A stretch of DNA of 64,000 nucleotides from positions 1-64,000 of the forward strand of contig NZ_WNXZ01000004.1 in assembly GCF_009733845.1 (NCBI RefSeq), read 5' to 3'. The notes under the pieces are model-generated. The model did not search any database and was not told the DNA's origin. It was given only the letters and a program-made list of their open reading frames with translations. Positions 17,472 to 26,166 of the stretch are shown one piece after another (within the stretch, counting starts at the first letter, position 1; each line of letters opens with the position of its first letter). The position numbers and the translations under genes were made by a program. The DNA is from Pseudactinotalea terrae (GTDB lineage Bacteria; Actinomycetota; Actinomycetes; Actinomycetales; Beutenbergiaceae).

Positions 17472-18488
17472 TCAGCTCACGGCCGCGGCACTGGCTGCGA
17501 GGTCCGCTGCCTGCAGCAGTGCCTGCACCATGCTCGCGGGCATCACGGTTCCCCGGCCGGCGATGTCGAAGGCGGTGCCGTGGTCCACCGAGGTGCGGAT
17601 CACCGGGAGCCCCACGGTGACGTTGACGCCCTCCTCGATGCCGAGCACCTTCACCGGGCCGTGGCCCTGGTCGTGGTACATCGCCACGATCAGGTCGAAC
17701 TCGTCCCGGCTGGAGAGGTAGAAGGCGGTGTCAGCGGGCAGCGGTCCACGCACGTCGAGGCCCTCGGCCTGCAGCCGGTCGATGGCGGGCTGGATCTTGG
17801 TGGCCTCCTCGCCGCGGCCGAACAGCCCGTTCTCGCCGGCGTGCGGGTTGATGGCGCACACGCCCACGCGCGGGCGCTCGATGCCGGCGCGCTGCAGCGC
17901 CTCGATGCCGCGGCGCACGGTGCGCTCGACCAGCGGAGCGTCGATGCGCTCGATCGCGTCGACGAGCCCGATGTGAGTGGTGACGTGGATGACCCGCAGC
18001 TGGGGCGTCGTCAGCATCATCGACACCTCCTCGGTGCCGGTCAGGTGCGCGAGCAGCTCGGTGTGGCCGGGGAACACGTGCCCGGCGGCGTGCAGCGCGG
18101 CCTTGTTGATCGGTGCGGTCGCGATCGCCGAGACCGCACCAGCGACGGCGTACCTCGCGGCCTCCTCGATGTACCGGTAGGCCGCGTGCCCGGCGAGCGG
18201 GCTGACCGCACCCCATGCGAGGTCGGCCGGCAGCTCGCCGACCTGCAGCACCTCGATCCGGTGCGGACCGGGCTGCGCCTGGTCGGGGGAGCTGATCTCG
18301 TGGACCTCGGCCTGCACCCCCATCAGCTCGATCGCACGGCGCATCCGACCGGTGTCACCGATCAGCACCGGCGTGCACGCGGCGAGCACCTGGGCATCGA
18401 CCAGCGCAGCTGCGCACACCTCGGGGCCGACGCCCGCAGGGTCGCCCATCGTGACCGCGATCGGTGCGGCGGCGTTGGTCTGGGTCAT
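17472..18488 (-). CDS. pdxA2: PdxA2-type 4-phospho-acid-sugar dehydrogenase
   Basis: A 338-aa NAD-dependent oxidative decarboxylase of the PdxA family. The start is the typical VTMGDPAGVGPEV, with later GHTELLAHLTG and NPHAGENGLFG motifs of the metal and substrate site. In known PdxA2 systems it acts on D-threonate or D-erythronate 4-phosphate, giving dihydroxyacetone phosphate and CO2. The direct pairing with a DUF1537 kinase (4-bp ATGA overlap) argues for that role rather than vitamin B6 synthesis. AGGAG lies 6 nt before the ATG. It is the last gene of the DeoR-kinase-PdxA2 operon. Confidence 0.9.
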   Translation of the reverse strand: MTQTNAAAPIAVTMGDPAGVGPEVCAAALVDAQVLAACTPVLIGDTGRMRRAIELMGVQAEVHEISSPDQAQPGPHRIEVLQVGELPADLAWGAVSPLAGHAAYRYIEEAARYAVAGAVSAIATAPINKAALHAAGHVFPGHTELLAHLTGTEEVSMMLTTPQLRVIHVTTHIGLVDAIERIDAPLVERTVRRGIEALQRAGIERPRVGVCAINPHAGENGLFGRGEEATKIQPAIDRLQAEGLDVRGPLPADTAFYLSSRDEFDLIVAMYHDQGHGPVKVLGIEEGVNVTVGLPVIRTSVDHGTAFDIAGRGTVMPASMVQALLQAADLAASAAAVS

Positions 18489-19603
18489 CGGAGCTCCTGG
18501 TGAGAGGCGGGCGGGAGGGAGTCGAGCAGGTCGGCGAGAGCGTGCGTGCCGCCGTAGCTGCCGGGCTTGGTGAAGATGGTCAAGCCCGAGGGTGCACGCA
18601 GCCTGACGACGGCGCCGGGCCGGTCGGGCACGGCGGTCAGCGTCCGCACGCCCAGCCGATCCAGCACGAGTCGCGCGGTGTGGCCACCGGTGAGCAGGGT
18701 CGAGGTCGCCGCCGGGTCGCGGTCGGCGAGCACCGCAGCCGCCGCGTGCGCCAGCGCCGCGAGATCCTCAGCACCTCCGGCCGCCGATCGCGCGAGCACG
18801 ACGTCCCGGCTGGTAGCCAGGGCGGCGTCGGCAGCAGCGATCGCCGCCGGGACACGGCCCGGGCTGACGTCGAGGGTGAGGACGTCCGCGCGCCGGCGCA
18901 CGGCGTCCAGCTGTGCGCGTGCTGCGGGCTCGCTGCTCCCGACGACGGCGACGAGGCACGCGCGGTCCGTGCCCGGGCGGTTGCTGGCACCGGCAGCAGG
19001 CGCGGGCGGGAGGTGCCCGCCCTCGAGCAGGGCGGCCAGCAGCGCCGCCCCGCCCGCGAGGTCGAGGCCATGGTCGACGGCGATCCTCGCCAGGGCGTCG
19101 AGGTCTCGTTGGTCGGTGGCATCGGCTGCCAGGACCGCGGGCGCGGGACCGAACGGCACCAGCGTGTCTCGATCGACCACGCGGTGCCGGACGCCCGCCA
19201 GCAGGTCACCGAGACGGGTGCTGGCGCCATCGGGACCGGAGACCCGGTGGACGCCGCCGTTCGTGACCCGGCCCAAGGCAGGGTTGGCGGCGCTGAGAAG
19301 GGTCCGGCGACCGCCGTCGACCATCGCGGCGAGGTAGCCCGCGACCGGGCCGTGGAGCTGGGAGTCGAGCTTGACGAACACGCGCTCGCTCGGCGCGATC
19401 CGCGCGAGCCGCGCGGTGATCACGGTGTGCGCGTCCGCACGAGAGGAGTGGCGCAGATCGAGGTCGTGGACCACGATCGCGCCCGCCGGCCCGGGGGCGC
19501 CGTCGAGCGAGAGCACCACGGTGCGGCCGGTGCGGAGCGCGAGGAGGTCGGCGACCTCGGCGGCGCCGGTGAGATCGTCGGCCCAGACGTGCGCGGGAAT
19601 CAT
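18485..19603 (-). CDS. Four-carbon acid sugar kinase (DUF1537 family)
   Basis: A 372-aa ATP-dependent kinase. The N-terminal domain carries ADDLTGAAEV near residue 8, the family signature, followed by KLDSQLHGPVAGYL, a sugar-binding stretch. The C-terminal nucleotide-binding domain includes LLTGGHTARLVLDRLG and KPGSYGG near the end. Known members phosphorylate D-threonate, D-erythronate or related acids for the PdxA2 step. It overlaps both neighbours by 4 bp, so the three genes are translated as a unit. The exact substrate stereochemistry cannot be read from sequence. Confidence 0.9.
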   Translation of the reverse strand: MIPAHVWADDLTGAAEVADLLALRTGRTVVLSLDGAPGPAGAIVVHDLDLRHSSRADAHTVITARLARIAPSERVFVKLDSQLHGPVAGYLAAMVDGGRRTLLSAANPALGRVTNGGVHRVSGPDGASTRLGDLLAGVRHRVVDRDTLVPFGPAPAVLAADATDQRDLDALARIAVDHGLDLAGGAALLAALLEGGHLPPAPAAGASNRPGTDRACLVAVVGSSEPAARAQLDAVRRRADVLTLDVSPGRVPAAIAAADAALATSRDVVLARSAAGGAEDLAALAHAAAAVLADRDPAATSTLLTGGHTARLVLDRLGVRTLTAVPDRPGAVVRLRAPSGLTIFTKPGSYGGTHALADLLDSLPPASHQELR

Positions 19604-20373
19604 GCCGGGTCGACCGTGACCACGCTGCGGCCGCCGGTCGCGAACGCGGAGGTGAAGGCAGGATCGGCCGCGCTGTCGGTGACCAGGGTCCACTCGCCGT
19701 CGAGACGCGCCCAGCTGTTGAAGGGTGCCCGGCCGAGCTTGGCGGAGTGGGCGAGCGCGTACACCTCGCGCGAGCGCCCGGCCAGCAGCTCCTTGAGCCT
19801 GGTCTGGTCGAGCTCGGCCTCGCAGATCGCGCCGTCGACAGCGACGCCGTCGGCGCCGAGGAAGATGCGGTCGAAGGTGAGCCGCTGCAGCGCCAGCTCG
19901 GTCAGCGGGCCGACGAACGCCTGGGACAGCGCACGCAGCCGGCCGCCGAGCGAGATCAGCTCGAGGTCGCCTCGTGCCTGCAGCGTGGTGATGGCCGGGA
20001 TGCTCGCGGTCACCACCGTGAGGTCGAGGTCCTCGGGAAGGCGGCGCGCGAGCAGCGCGGTGGTCGAGCCGGCGTCGAGAAGGATCGTCTCGCCCGGCTC
20101 GATCTGGGCCGCGGCCCAGCCGGCGATGGCGGACTTCGCCGCGTAGCCCTCCCGCTCACGCTCGCGCAGCGAGCTCTCCAGGTGCGCGTGCGGAGCGATC
20201 GCGCCGCCGTAGGTGCGAGCGAGGCGGCCCGCCGTGCTCAGCTGGGCGAGGTCCCGGCGGATCGTCGAGGGCGTGACACCGAGCTGTGCGGCGAGCTCGT
20301 CGACGCTCGCGAGCCCGGTGTCGGAGGCCAGCCTCACGATCTGCTCGCGCCGCACGTCGGTCTTCCGGGCCAT
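19600..20373 (-). CDS. DeoR/GlpR-family transcriptional regulator
   Basis: A 257-aa sugar-responsive repressor. The N-terminal winged helix has the DeoR pattern (VDELAAQLGVTPSTIRRDL, residues of about 24-42). The C-terminal sensor domain contains the family motifs LLDAGSTTALLARRL and DRIFLGADGV, which bind a phosphorylated sugar. It is the first gene of the acid-sugar operon and is divergent from the aldo-keto reductase. A long inverted repeat at 20389-20427 lies between the start codons and is the likely operator. The inducer would be a four-carbon acid sugar or its phosphate, which is inference. Confidence 0.9.
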   Translation of the reverse strand: MARKTDVRREQIVRLASDTGLASVDELAAQLGVTPSTIRRDLAQLSTAGRLARTYGGAIAPHAHLESSLREREREGYAAKSAIAGWAAAQIEPGETILLDAGSTTALLARRLPEDLDLTVVTASIPAITTLQARGDLELISLGGRLRALSQAFVGPLTELALQRLTFDRIFLGADGVAVDGAICEAELDQTRLKELLAGRSREVYALAHSAKLGRAPFNSWARLDGEWTLVTDSAADPAFTSAFATGGRSVVTVDPA

Positions 20374-20388
20374 GGCGCCAGTGTCGCA

Positions 20389-20427
20389 CAGAACGCGCAT
20401 TCTCCTGGTAGGTTATTGCGCGTTCTG
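20389..20427. promoter_or_regulatory. Operator for the DeoR-type regulator
   Basis: Perfect 11-bp arms CAGAACGCGCA (20389-20399) and TGCGCGTTCTG (20417-20427) flank a 17-bp, more AT-rich spacer. The site is centred between the divergent regulator and aldo-keto reductase genes. Symmetry and position fit control of both transcripts by the adjacent DeoR protein. Confidence 0.75.
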
Positions 20428-20468
20428 CGCGGCCTGCGTAGCGATGACGACACCGTCGGAGGATGCTC

Positions 20469-21401
20469 ATGGACGAGGCGGCGCTCGGGACGATGCCCTT
20501 CGGCGACACGGTCGACGAGGCGGGCGCGAGCGAGATCGTGAGCACCGCCGTCGAGCTCGGTGTGACGGAGCTCGACACGGCCGTGACCTACGCGCAGGGC
20601 CGGACCGAGGAGATCCTCGGGCGCATCGTGGCGCGACTCCCCGAGCGCGTGCGCGTCTCCTCCAAGGTCGGGATGCAGCAGCCGGTCGCGGGCGGGCCGC
20701 TCTCCCGCACGGAGATCGTCCGGTGCGCGCAGGTCAGCGTCGAGAAGCTCGGGCGGCGGCTCGACACCCTCTACCTGCACAAGCCCGACCGTGACACGCC
20801 GTTGGCGGAGACCGTGGCGGGAGTGGGCGAGGTGATCGCCGCCGGTCTCGCGAGCCGGTTCGGCACCTCGAACCACGCCAGCTGGCAGATCGCCGAGCTC
20901 GCTGCGGAGTGCCGCGCGCAGGGGGTGGCCGCACCGGCTCGGGCGCAGCAGCTCTACAACCCCATCGCGCGCACGCTCGAGATCGACTTCCTGCCGTTCG
21001 CGAAGGAGCGAGACGTCGAGGTCGTGGTCTACAACCCGCTGGCCGGCGGGCTGCTCTCGGGCCGCTACCGCTCCGGGTCCACGCCCCAGGGCGGCCGGTT
21101 CGCCGACTCGCTCCTCGCGGAGATGTACCGCGGGCGGTACTGGACCGAGGAGTTCCTCGCGGTCGTCGACCAGCTCACCGAGCTCGCGGCAGCGGCGGGC
21201 ATGCCGCTCGCCGAGCTGGCGCTGCGGTGGACCTGCTCGCACCCGCAGGTCGCCCAGGTGGTCGTCGGCGCCTCGACGCCCGAGCAGGTGCGCAGCAACC
21301 TGGCCGCGCTCGCACGCGGTCCGCTGCCCGAGGACCTGCAGGCCGAGGTGCGCCGGCGCACCCAGGGTGTCCAGGACGCCGCGCCCTCCTACGCCCGATG
21401 A
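20469..21401 (+). CDS. Aldo-keto reductase
   Basis: A 310-aa NADPH-dependent carbonyl reductase with a TIM barrel. The catalytic tetrad is visible: Asp and Tyr in LDTAVTYAQG, Lys in VSSKVG and His in LYLHKPD. The ATG at 20469 is chosen over the one at 20463 because GGAGG (20458-20462) then sits at a normal 6-nt spacing. The enzyme is divergent from the DeoR operon and shares its operator, so it probably reduces or oxidises a sugar intermediate of the same pathway. The MGH1-like glycosidase gene starts 16 bp downstream. Confidence 0.9.
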   Translation: MDEAALGTMPFGDTVDEAGASEIVSTAVELGVTELDTAVTYAQGRTEEILGRIVARLPERVRVSSKVGMQQPVAGGPLSRTEIVRCAQVSVEKLGRRLDTLYLHKPDRDTPLAETVAGVGEVIAAGLASRFGTSNHASWQIAELAAECRAQGVAAPARAQQLYNPIARTLEIDFLPFAKERDVEVVVYNPLAGGLLSGRYRSGSTPQGGRFADSLLAEMYRGRYWTEEFLAVVDQLTELAAAAGMPLAELALRWTCSHPQVAQVVVGASTPEQVRSNLAALARGPLPEDLQAEVRRRTQGVQDAAPSYAR

Positions 21402-21417
21402 CCTCGAAGGGTCGAGC

Positions 21418-23556
21418 ATGATCATCGACGACGCACTCACCGGCCCTCATCGCGGGTTGCGCACGCGACCCGGCAGCCTGCTGCTGGGGCCCACCGGGCG
21501 TCGGCTGTGGGCCGAGGTGCTCGACGACGTCCCCGGCTTCCGCGGCAGCATCGACTACGTCCACAAGATCAACGTGCCGCTGCTGTTCACGGTCGCGCCC
21601 GACCGGCCGGCCGCACCCGAGCGCAGCGAGGGGACCTGGCGCCCGTCGCACCTGCGCAGCCGGCAGCGGTTCGGCGGCGGGGTGCTGCTCGAGGAGGCTC
21701 GGTTCGTCACGTGGACCGACGAGGCCGTCAGCATCCAGACGTGGCACAACGAGGGCACGGAGCCCGTGACGGTGCGCGCGACGTTCGACCGGCAGTGGTG
21801 CCGTCTCGATGCCGACGGCCGGGTGCGCGGCGAACGCGAGATCACCGAGTACGACTTCTCGATCCAGCTCTCCATCACGACCTCCGACCCGGCCATCTGG
21901 GCGGGCGTCGAGGTCGCACCGGGCGAGCGGTACGAGGTGCGGCTGGTGGCCGCGATGCGGCACACCTCTGGTGACCCAGCGGATCCGGTGATCGACCAGA
22001 CCAGCGACTGGGATGCCGTCGACCCGGGACTGCTGCAGCGGCAGATCGCCGAGTACCAGGGCTGGTTCGACGAGGTCCCCGAGCTGCGGACCGGGTCGAC
22101 GATGCTCGACCGGGCCTGGGCCTATCGCTGGTACATCCTGCGCTCCTGCCTGACCGAGCCGCAGCTGGGATACCTGCAGGGGCTGACGGCGACCGAGGGT
22201 CGCTCGCACAAGCACACCAAGGAGCCCTGGACCGTCGTCGGGCACGAGTTCAGCATGCTGGTGCCGTTGTCGTCGCCGTTCCACGTGGTCGACCTGCGTT
22301 GGCACGGCAACCCCGCGATCGGGTCCGCGGTGATGACCGCTGCGGCGGCGACGCAGACCGAGGACGGTCAGCTGTGCGCCACGAAGATCCGGCACCGGTC
22401 GAAGGGGTATGCGAACTACTACGGGTTCGCGATCGCCCAGTTCGCGAAGGTGCACGGGCGGGACTCGCTGCCCGAGGCCGCGGTGGAGACCGCCGTCAGG
22501 CAAGCCCTGCGTGAGCACCGCGTGGGCCTGCGCGCCGGTACGGACGAGCTCCCCGTCGAGTCGGACCACAAGCGCACCGGCAAGGAGTACCAGCCGAGCT
22601 ACTGGTACTGGCACGACTACCCCACCGATGCCAAGGACCCGGCGACCTTCACGCCGCTCAAGCGCGTGGACCGCGCCATCTACACGTATCAGAACGCACG
22701 CGCGGCGGCCTCGCTGATCGGCGACGACCCGCGGGCGGCCGAGCTGACCGCGATCGCGGACACCGTGCGCGAGGCCGTGCTCGCCAAGCAGTGGGACGCC
22801 GAGACCGGGTTCTTCTACGACCTGCACCACGAGACCGACGAGCAGGCACGGGTGCGCAACGTGGTCGGCTTCTACCCGTGGTGGGCGGGCATCACCGACG
22901 AGCAGCACCTGACCGGGCTGCGTGCGGCGATCGGGCCTGAGCTGTTCGGGACCTCGCTGCGCTACCCCTCGGTGGCGCAGGACTGTGCCGCGTTCCGGCC
23001 GCAGGGCGGCTGGATGGGGAACTTCATCAAGGGTCGCAACGGCTGCATGTGGAACGGACCGGCCTGGCCCTACACGACGGGGCTCGCCCTCGACGCGATC
23101 GGGACGGCTGCGCTGCGCCACGATGACGAGGACCTCGCAGCCGAGTTCTCGGCCGGGCTCTGGTCCTACCTCCGGTCCCACTTCCGCGACGGCGACCCGG
23201 CGGTCCCGTACCTGGTGGAGCACTACGACCCGCTGACCGGCGAGCCGATCAGCGACGAACCCGACTACAACCACTCCTCGCTGATCGACCTGCTGGTCCG
23301 CTACGTGGTGGGGCTGCAGCCCGGTCCGGACGAGCTGCGGATCCGGCCGCTCGAGGTGGGCGTGGACGACATCGCGATGCGGGGGGTGCGCATCGGCGCG
23401 CACGTGCTCGACGTCGAGATCACGGGCGCTCGCGGCGCCCGCCGGGTGGAGCTGAGCTGCCACGGCGCCGCCGTGCACGCCGGTCCGCTCGGTCCGGACG
23501 GGGTCACCGTGGCCTGGGACCCCCAGGTCTGCGACCACCGGCGAGCGGCGCGCTGA
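21418..23556 (+). CDS. MGH1-like six-hairpin glycoside hydrolase
   Basis: A 712-aa cytoplasmic glycosidase with no signal peptide. Residues of about 20-210 form a beta-rich N-terminal domain; from about residue 230 the alpha/alpha-barrel begins (TMLDRAWAYRWYILRSC). Later blocks typical of GH63/MGH1-type barrels include KEPWTVVGHEF, GCMWNGPAWPYTTG and DYNHSSLIDLLVRYV. A short C-terminal beta domain closes the protein. Relatives hydrolyse glucosylglycerate, mannosylglycerate or terminal alpha-glucosides; the substrate here is not determined. It is probably co-transcribed with the aldo-keto reductase under the DeoR-type operator. Confidence 0.82.
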   Translation: MIIDDALTGPHRGLRTRPGSLLLGPTGRRLWAEVLDDVPGFRGSIDYVHKINVPLLFTVAPDRPAAPERSEGTWRPSHLRSRQRFGGGVLLEEARFVTWTDEAVSIQTWHNEGTEPVTVRATFDRQWCRLDADGRVRGEREITEYDFSIQLSITTSDPAIWAGVEVAPGERYEVRLVAAMRHTSGDPADPVIDQTSDWDAVDPGLLQRQIAEYQGWFDEVPELRTGSTMLDRAWAYRWYILRSCLTEPQLGYLQGLTATEGRSHKHTKEPWTVVGHEFSMLVPLSSPFHVVDLRWHGNPAIGSAVMTAAAATQTEDGQLCATKIRHRSKGYANYYGFAIAQFAKVHGRDSLPEAAVETAVRQALREHRVGLRAGTDELPVESDHKRTGKEYQPSYWYWHDYPTDAKDPATFTPLKRVDRAIYTYQNARAAASLIGDDPRAAELTAIADTVREAVLAKQWDAETGFFYDLHHETDEQARVRNVVGFYPWWAGITDEQHLTGLRAAIGPELFGTSLRYPSVAQDCAAFRPQGGWMGNFIKGRNGCMWNGPAWPYTTGLALDAIGTAALRHDDEDLAAEFSAGLWSYLRSHFRDGDPAVPYLVEHYDPLTGEPISDEPDYNHSSLIDLLVRYVVGLQPGPDELRIRPLEVGVDDIAMRGVRIGAHVLDVEITGARGARRVELSCHGAAVHAGPLGPDGVTVAWDPQVCDHRRAAR

Positions 23557-24483
23557 CTACCGGCTCGCAGCAGCCCGCGCCTTGGCCAGCCGGCGCTCGG
23601 CCTTCTCGACCGCAGCCTTCGCCGCGATGTCCATCGCCTCGGCGTCGGCGTAGCTGTCCTGCGCGGCCTGCAGGTCGTCGTTGAGCGGCTCGAGCTTGTC
23701 CTCGAGCGCCTCGACCTGGCGCAGCAGCTCGTCGAGCTCCGCGCGGACCTGCAGCACCTGCGCCTGCAGCGTGCGGACCTTGTCCTTGCGGGCCCGCATC
23801 GTCTTGCCGGTCCGGACGGCGACGGCCTCGGAGCCGGTCAGCTCCGCCTTGGCGTCGGCCACCTCCTTGGCCGCCTTCGCCTTCGCGGAGGCGCGCCGGG
23901 CGGAGAGATCGGTGGGGGCGTCCGGTCGGTCCTGGGTGACCTGCACCCGGCCGCTGAGCACCGACAGCGGGAGGGCCAGTGACTCCGACAGGTCGACGAC
24001 GTCGAGACCGGTCGCCTCGATCGGGGCGAGCAGCACGCCGCTGCGTACTGCCTCGCCGGCGTAGTCCGAGGTCATGGCGGCCGTCAGGGTGTTCTGCACC
24101 TGCTCGATCACGGAGGCCGAGACCTTCTGCCCCATCTCTGCGGCAAGAGCTGCGCCCTCCTTGGCGACGGCAGCGGTGAGCGTGCGGCGCTGCTTGGTGA
24201 GGGTCCGCATCATGGCGGCGTCCATGGCGTCCTGCGCCTCGCCGATCTCGTCACCCAGCGCGACGAGCTCCCCGATCCGCTCCGGCAGCTGCCGCACCAT
24301 CAGGTTGACCACCCAGGCGGCCATGCTCGGCTTCCGCAGCGCGGCGACGGCCTTCGCCAGGTCGGGGTCACCTTCAGCCTTGGCACGCTTCGCGCGGGCG
24401 TTCCGCGCCTCCGTGAACTCGGCCGGCGACACCCCGTACAGATCACGCGCGATCCCTGCCAAGCCGCGCCCCGCCGTCGTCAT
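23557..24483 (-). CDS. Coiled-coil protein of unknown function
   Basis: A 308-aa Ala/Lys/Glu-rich, mostly helical protein. Residues of about 190-305 are a long coiled coil with heptad-like spacing; a central segment (MTSDYAGEAVRSGVLLAP) may be globular. It contains no signal or membrane segment. It resembles conserved actinobacterial proteins with no assigned function. The stop codon abuts the stop of the convergent glycosidase gene, with no spare base. TAGCGT lies 6 nt before the ATG, so the gene is probably leaderless and expressed on its own. Confidence 0.75.
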   Translation of the reverse strand: MTTAGRGLAGIARDLYGVSPAEFTEARNARAKRAKAEGDPDLAKAVAALRKPSMAAWVVNLMVRQLPERIGELVALGDEIGEAQDAMDAAMMRTLTKQRRTLTAAVAKEGAALAAEMGQKVSASVIEQVQNTLTAAMTSDYAGEAVRSGVLLAPIEATGLDVVDLSESLALPLSVLSGRVQVTQDRPDAPTDLSARRASAKAKAAKEVADAKAELTGSEAVAVRTGKTMRARKDKVRTLQAQVLQVRAELDELLRQVEALEDKLEPLNDDLQAAQDSYADAEAMDIAAKAAVEKAERRLAKARAAASR

Positions 24484-24489
24484 GCTCCG

Positions 24490-24495
24490 ACGCTA
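24490..24495 (-). promoter_or_regulatory. -10 box of leaderless promoter for the coiled-coil protein gene
   Basis: TAGCGT on the minus strand ends 6 nt before the ATG at 24483. There is no Shine-Dalgarno sequence. Confidence 0.45.
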
Positions 24496-24501
24496 TGCCA
24501 C

Positions 24502-25101
24502 TCAGCCCGCGGAGTCGTTGATCAGACCGTCGTCCGCGAAGTCGAGCACGACCTTGCGCACGAGGATCGCGTTGATCACCAGCGCGACGCCGAACACGAA
24601 CGCGGTGACGCCGATCAGCCAGATCAGGGTCACCGCCCCGTAGCCGGGGTTGATGAGCAGGGCGAGACCGAACAGCAGCGCAGCGATGCCGGCCACGAGC
24701 GCCCACAGCCAGCCCTGCGCCTTGAACCGGCGCAGCTCGAACGCCCCCCAGATCCGGATGGCTCCGATCACGAGCGCCCAGAACGCCACGAGCAAGGTCA
24801 GCGCGATCACGGTCGTGCTCGGGAACCGGAGCGCGAGCAGGCCGACGGCGATGCCCGCGATGCCCTGGAACAGCATCCAGCCCCAGCCCTCCTCACGGTT
24901 CCGGAGCCCGCCCCAGACGGCGAGCACGCCGTCGAGGATCGAGTAGACGCCGAAGAACACGAGGATGGTCAGCAGCGTCGCGTCCCGGAAGAACATGGCG
25001 ACGATGCCGAAGGCGATCGCCAGGATTCCCTGCACGAGGACGAGCCACCACACGGTGGTGGCCAGCGTGCGCGCCTCGACCGGGGCGGGTGTCGTGGTCA
25101 T
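24502..25101 (-). CDS. HdeD-like membrane protein (DUF308)
   Basis: A 199-aa integral membrane protein with six predicted helices arranged as repeated pairs. Residues such as GIVAMFFRDATLLTIL and GLLALRFPSTTVIAL show the repeat and are typical of the HdeD/DUF308 family. In enteric bacteria HdeD helps acid resistance at high cell density; in actinobacteria the role is unknown. GGGAG lies a few bases before the ATG. The gene stands alone between the coiled-coil protein and the sugar isomerase operon. Confidence 0.85.
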   Translation of the reverse strand: MTTTPAPVEARTLATTVWWLVLVQGILAIAFGIVAMFFRDATLLTILVFFGVYSILDGVLAVWGGLRNREEGWGWMLFQGIAGIAVGLLALRFPSTTVIALTLLVAFWALVIGAIRIWGAFELRRFKAQGWLWALVAGIAALLFGLALLINPGYGAVTLIWLIGVTAFVFGVALVINAILVRKVVLDFADDGLINDSAG

Positions 25102-25152
25102 GGGAGCTCCCGTCGGTCCGGACCCGAGACCTGGAACCTACACCCGGCCGGT

Positions 25153-26166
25153 CTACTGGTTGCTGAAGGCGGCGTCGAAACTGGCCTCGGGGAGGTTCCA
25201 GAGCAGCGAGCGGATGTACCCGACCGCCTCGGCGGCTCCGTGCAGGCGGTCCATGCCGGCGTCCTCCCACTCGACCGAGATCGGGCCGTCGTAGCCGATC
25301 GAGGCCAGCGCGCGGAACGCGTCCTCCCACGGGATGTCGCCGTGGCCGGTGGACACGAAGTCCCAGCCGCGGCGCGGGTCGCCCCAGGGCAGGTGCGAGC
25401 CGAGGATGCCCGAGCGGCCGGAGGCGGGGCGGATCCGGGTGTCCTTGCAGTCCACGTGGTAGATCCGGTCGGCGAAGTCGGTGATGAAGGCGACCGAGTC
25501 GACGCCCTGCCACGCCATGTGCGAGGGGTCCCAGTTGAAGCCGAAGGCCGGGCGGTGGTCGATCGCCTCGAGGGTGCGCACGCTGGTCCAGTGGTCGTAG
25601 GCGATCTCGCTCGGGTGCACCTCGTGCGCGAACCGCACGCCCTGCTCGTCGAACACGTCGAGGATCGGGTTCCAGCGGTCGGCGAAGTCCTGGTAGCCCT
25701 CGTCGATGACCGAGGCCGGGACCGGCGGGAACATCGCCACGTACGGCCAGATCTTCGAGCCCGTGAACCCCACGACCGTGTCGATGCCGAGCTTGCGCGC
25801 CACCCGCGCAGCCCGCTTCATGTCCTCGGCCGCGCGCTGCCGCACGCCCTCGGGGTCGCCGTCGCCCCACACGTAGTCGCGCAGGATCGCCTGGTGGCGG
25901 AAGTCGATCGGGTCGTCGCACACGGCCTGGCCACCGAGGTGGTGGCTGATCGCCCAGGCCTTGAGGTTGTAGCGGTCGAGGATCTCGAGGCGCTCGGCGA
26001 CGTAGGAGTCGTCCTCGTCGGCGCGCTTGAGGTCGAGGTGGTCACCCGACGCGGCGATCTCGAGGCCGTCGTAGCCCCACTCCGACGCGCGCCGCGCGAG
26101 CTCCTCGAACGGCATGTCGGCCCACTGGCCGGTGAACAGGGTGACGGGCAGTCGGGACTCACTCAC
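25153..26166 (-). CDS. Sugar phosphate isomerase/epimerase-like TIM-barrel protein
   Basis: A 337-aa member of the xylose-isomerase-like AP-endonuclease-2 fold. Metal ligands of the family are visible: Glu in HEVHPSE, Asp and His in NWDPSHMAWQG, His in YHVDCKD and Glu in ISVEWEDAG. The GTG start at 26166 is supported by AGGAGAG 6 nt upstream and overlaps the stop of the preceding dehydrogenase as GTGA. Relatives isomerise or epimerise sugars, or cleave 3-keto-glycosides made by a Gfo/Idh/MocA partner. The coupling here to such a partner makes the last option attractive but unproven. Confidence 0.88.
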   Translation of the reverse strand: MSESRLPVTLFTGQWADMPFEELARRASEWGYDGLEIAASGDHLDLKRADEDDSYVAERLEILDRYNLKAWAISHHLGGQAVCDDPIDFRHQAILRDYVWGDGDPEGVRQRAAEDMKRAARVARKLGIDTVVGFTGSKIWPYVAMFPPVPASVIDEGYQDFADRWNPILDVFDEQGVRFAHEVHPSEIAYDHWTSVRTLEAIDHRPAFGFNWDPSHMAWQGVDSVAFITDFADRIYHVDCKDTRIRPASGRSGILGSHLPWGDPRRGWDFVSTGHGDIPWEDAFRALASIGYDGPISVEWEDAGMDRLHGAAEAVGYIRSLLWNLPEASFDAAFSNQ

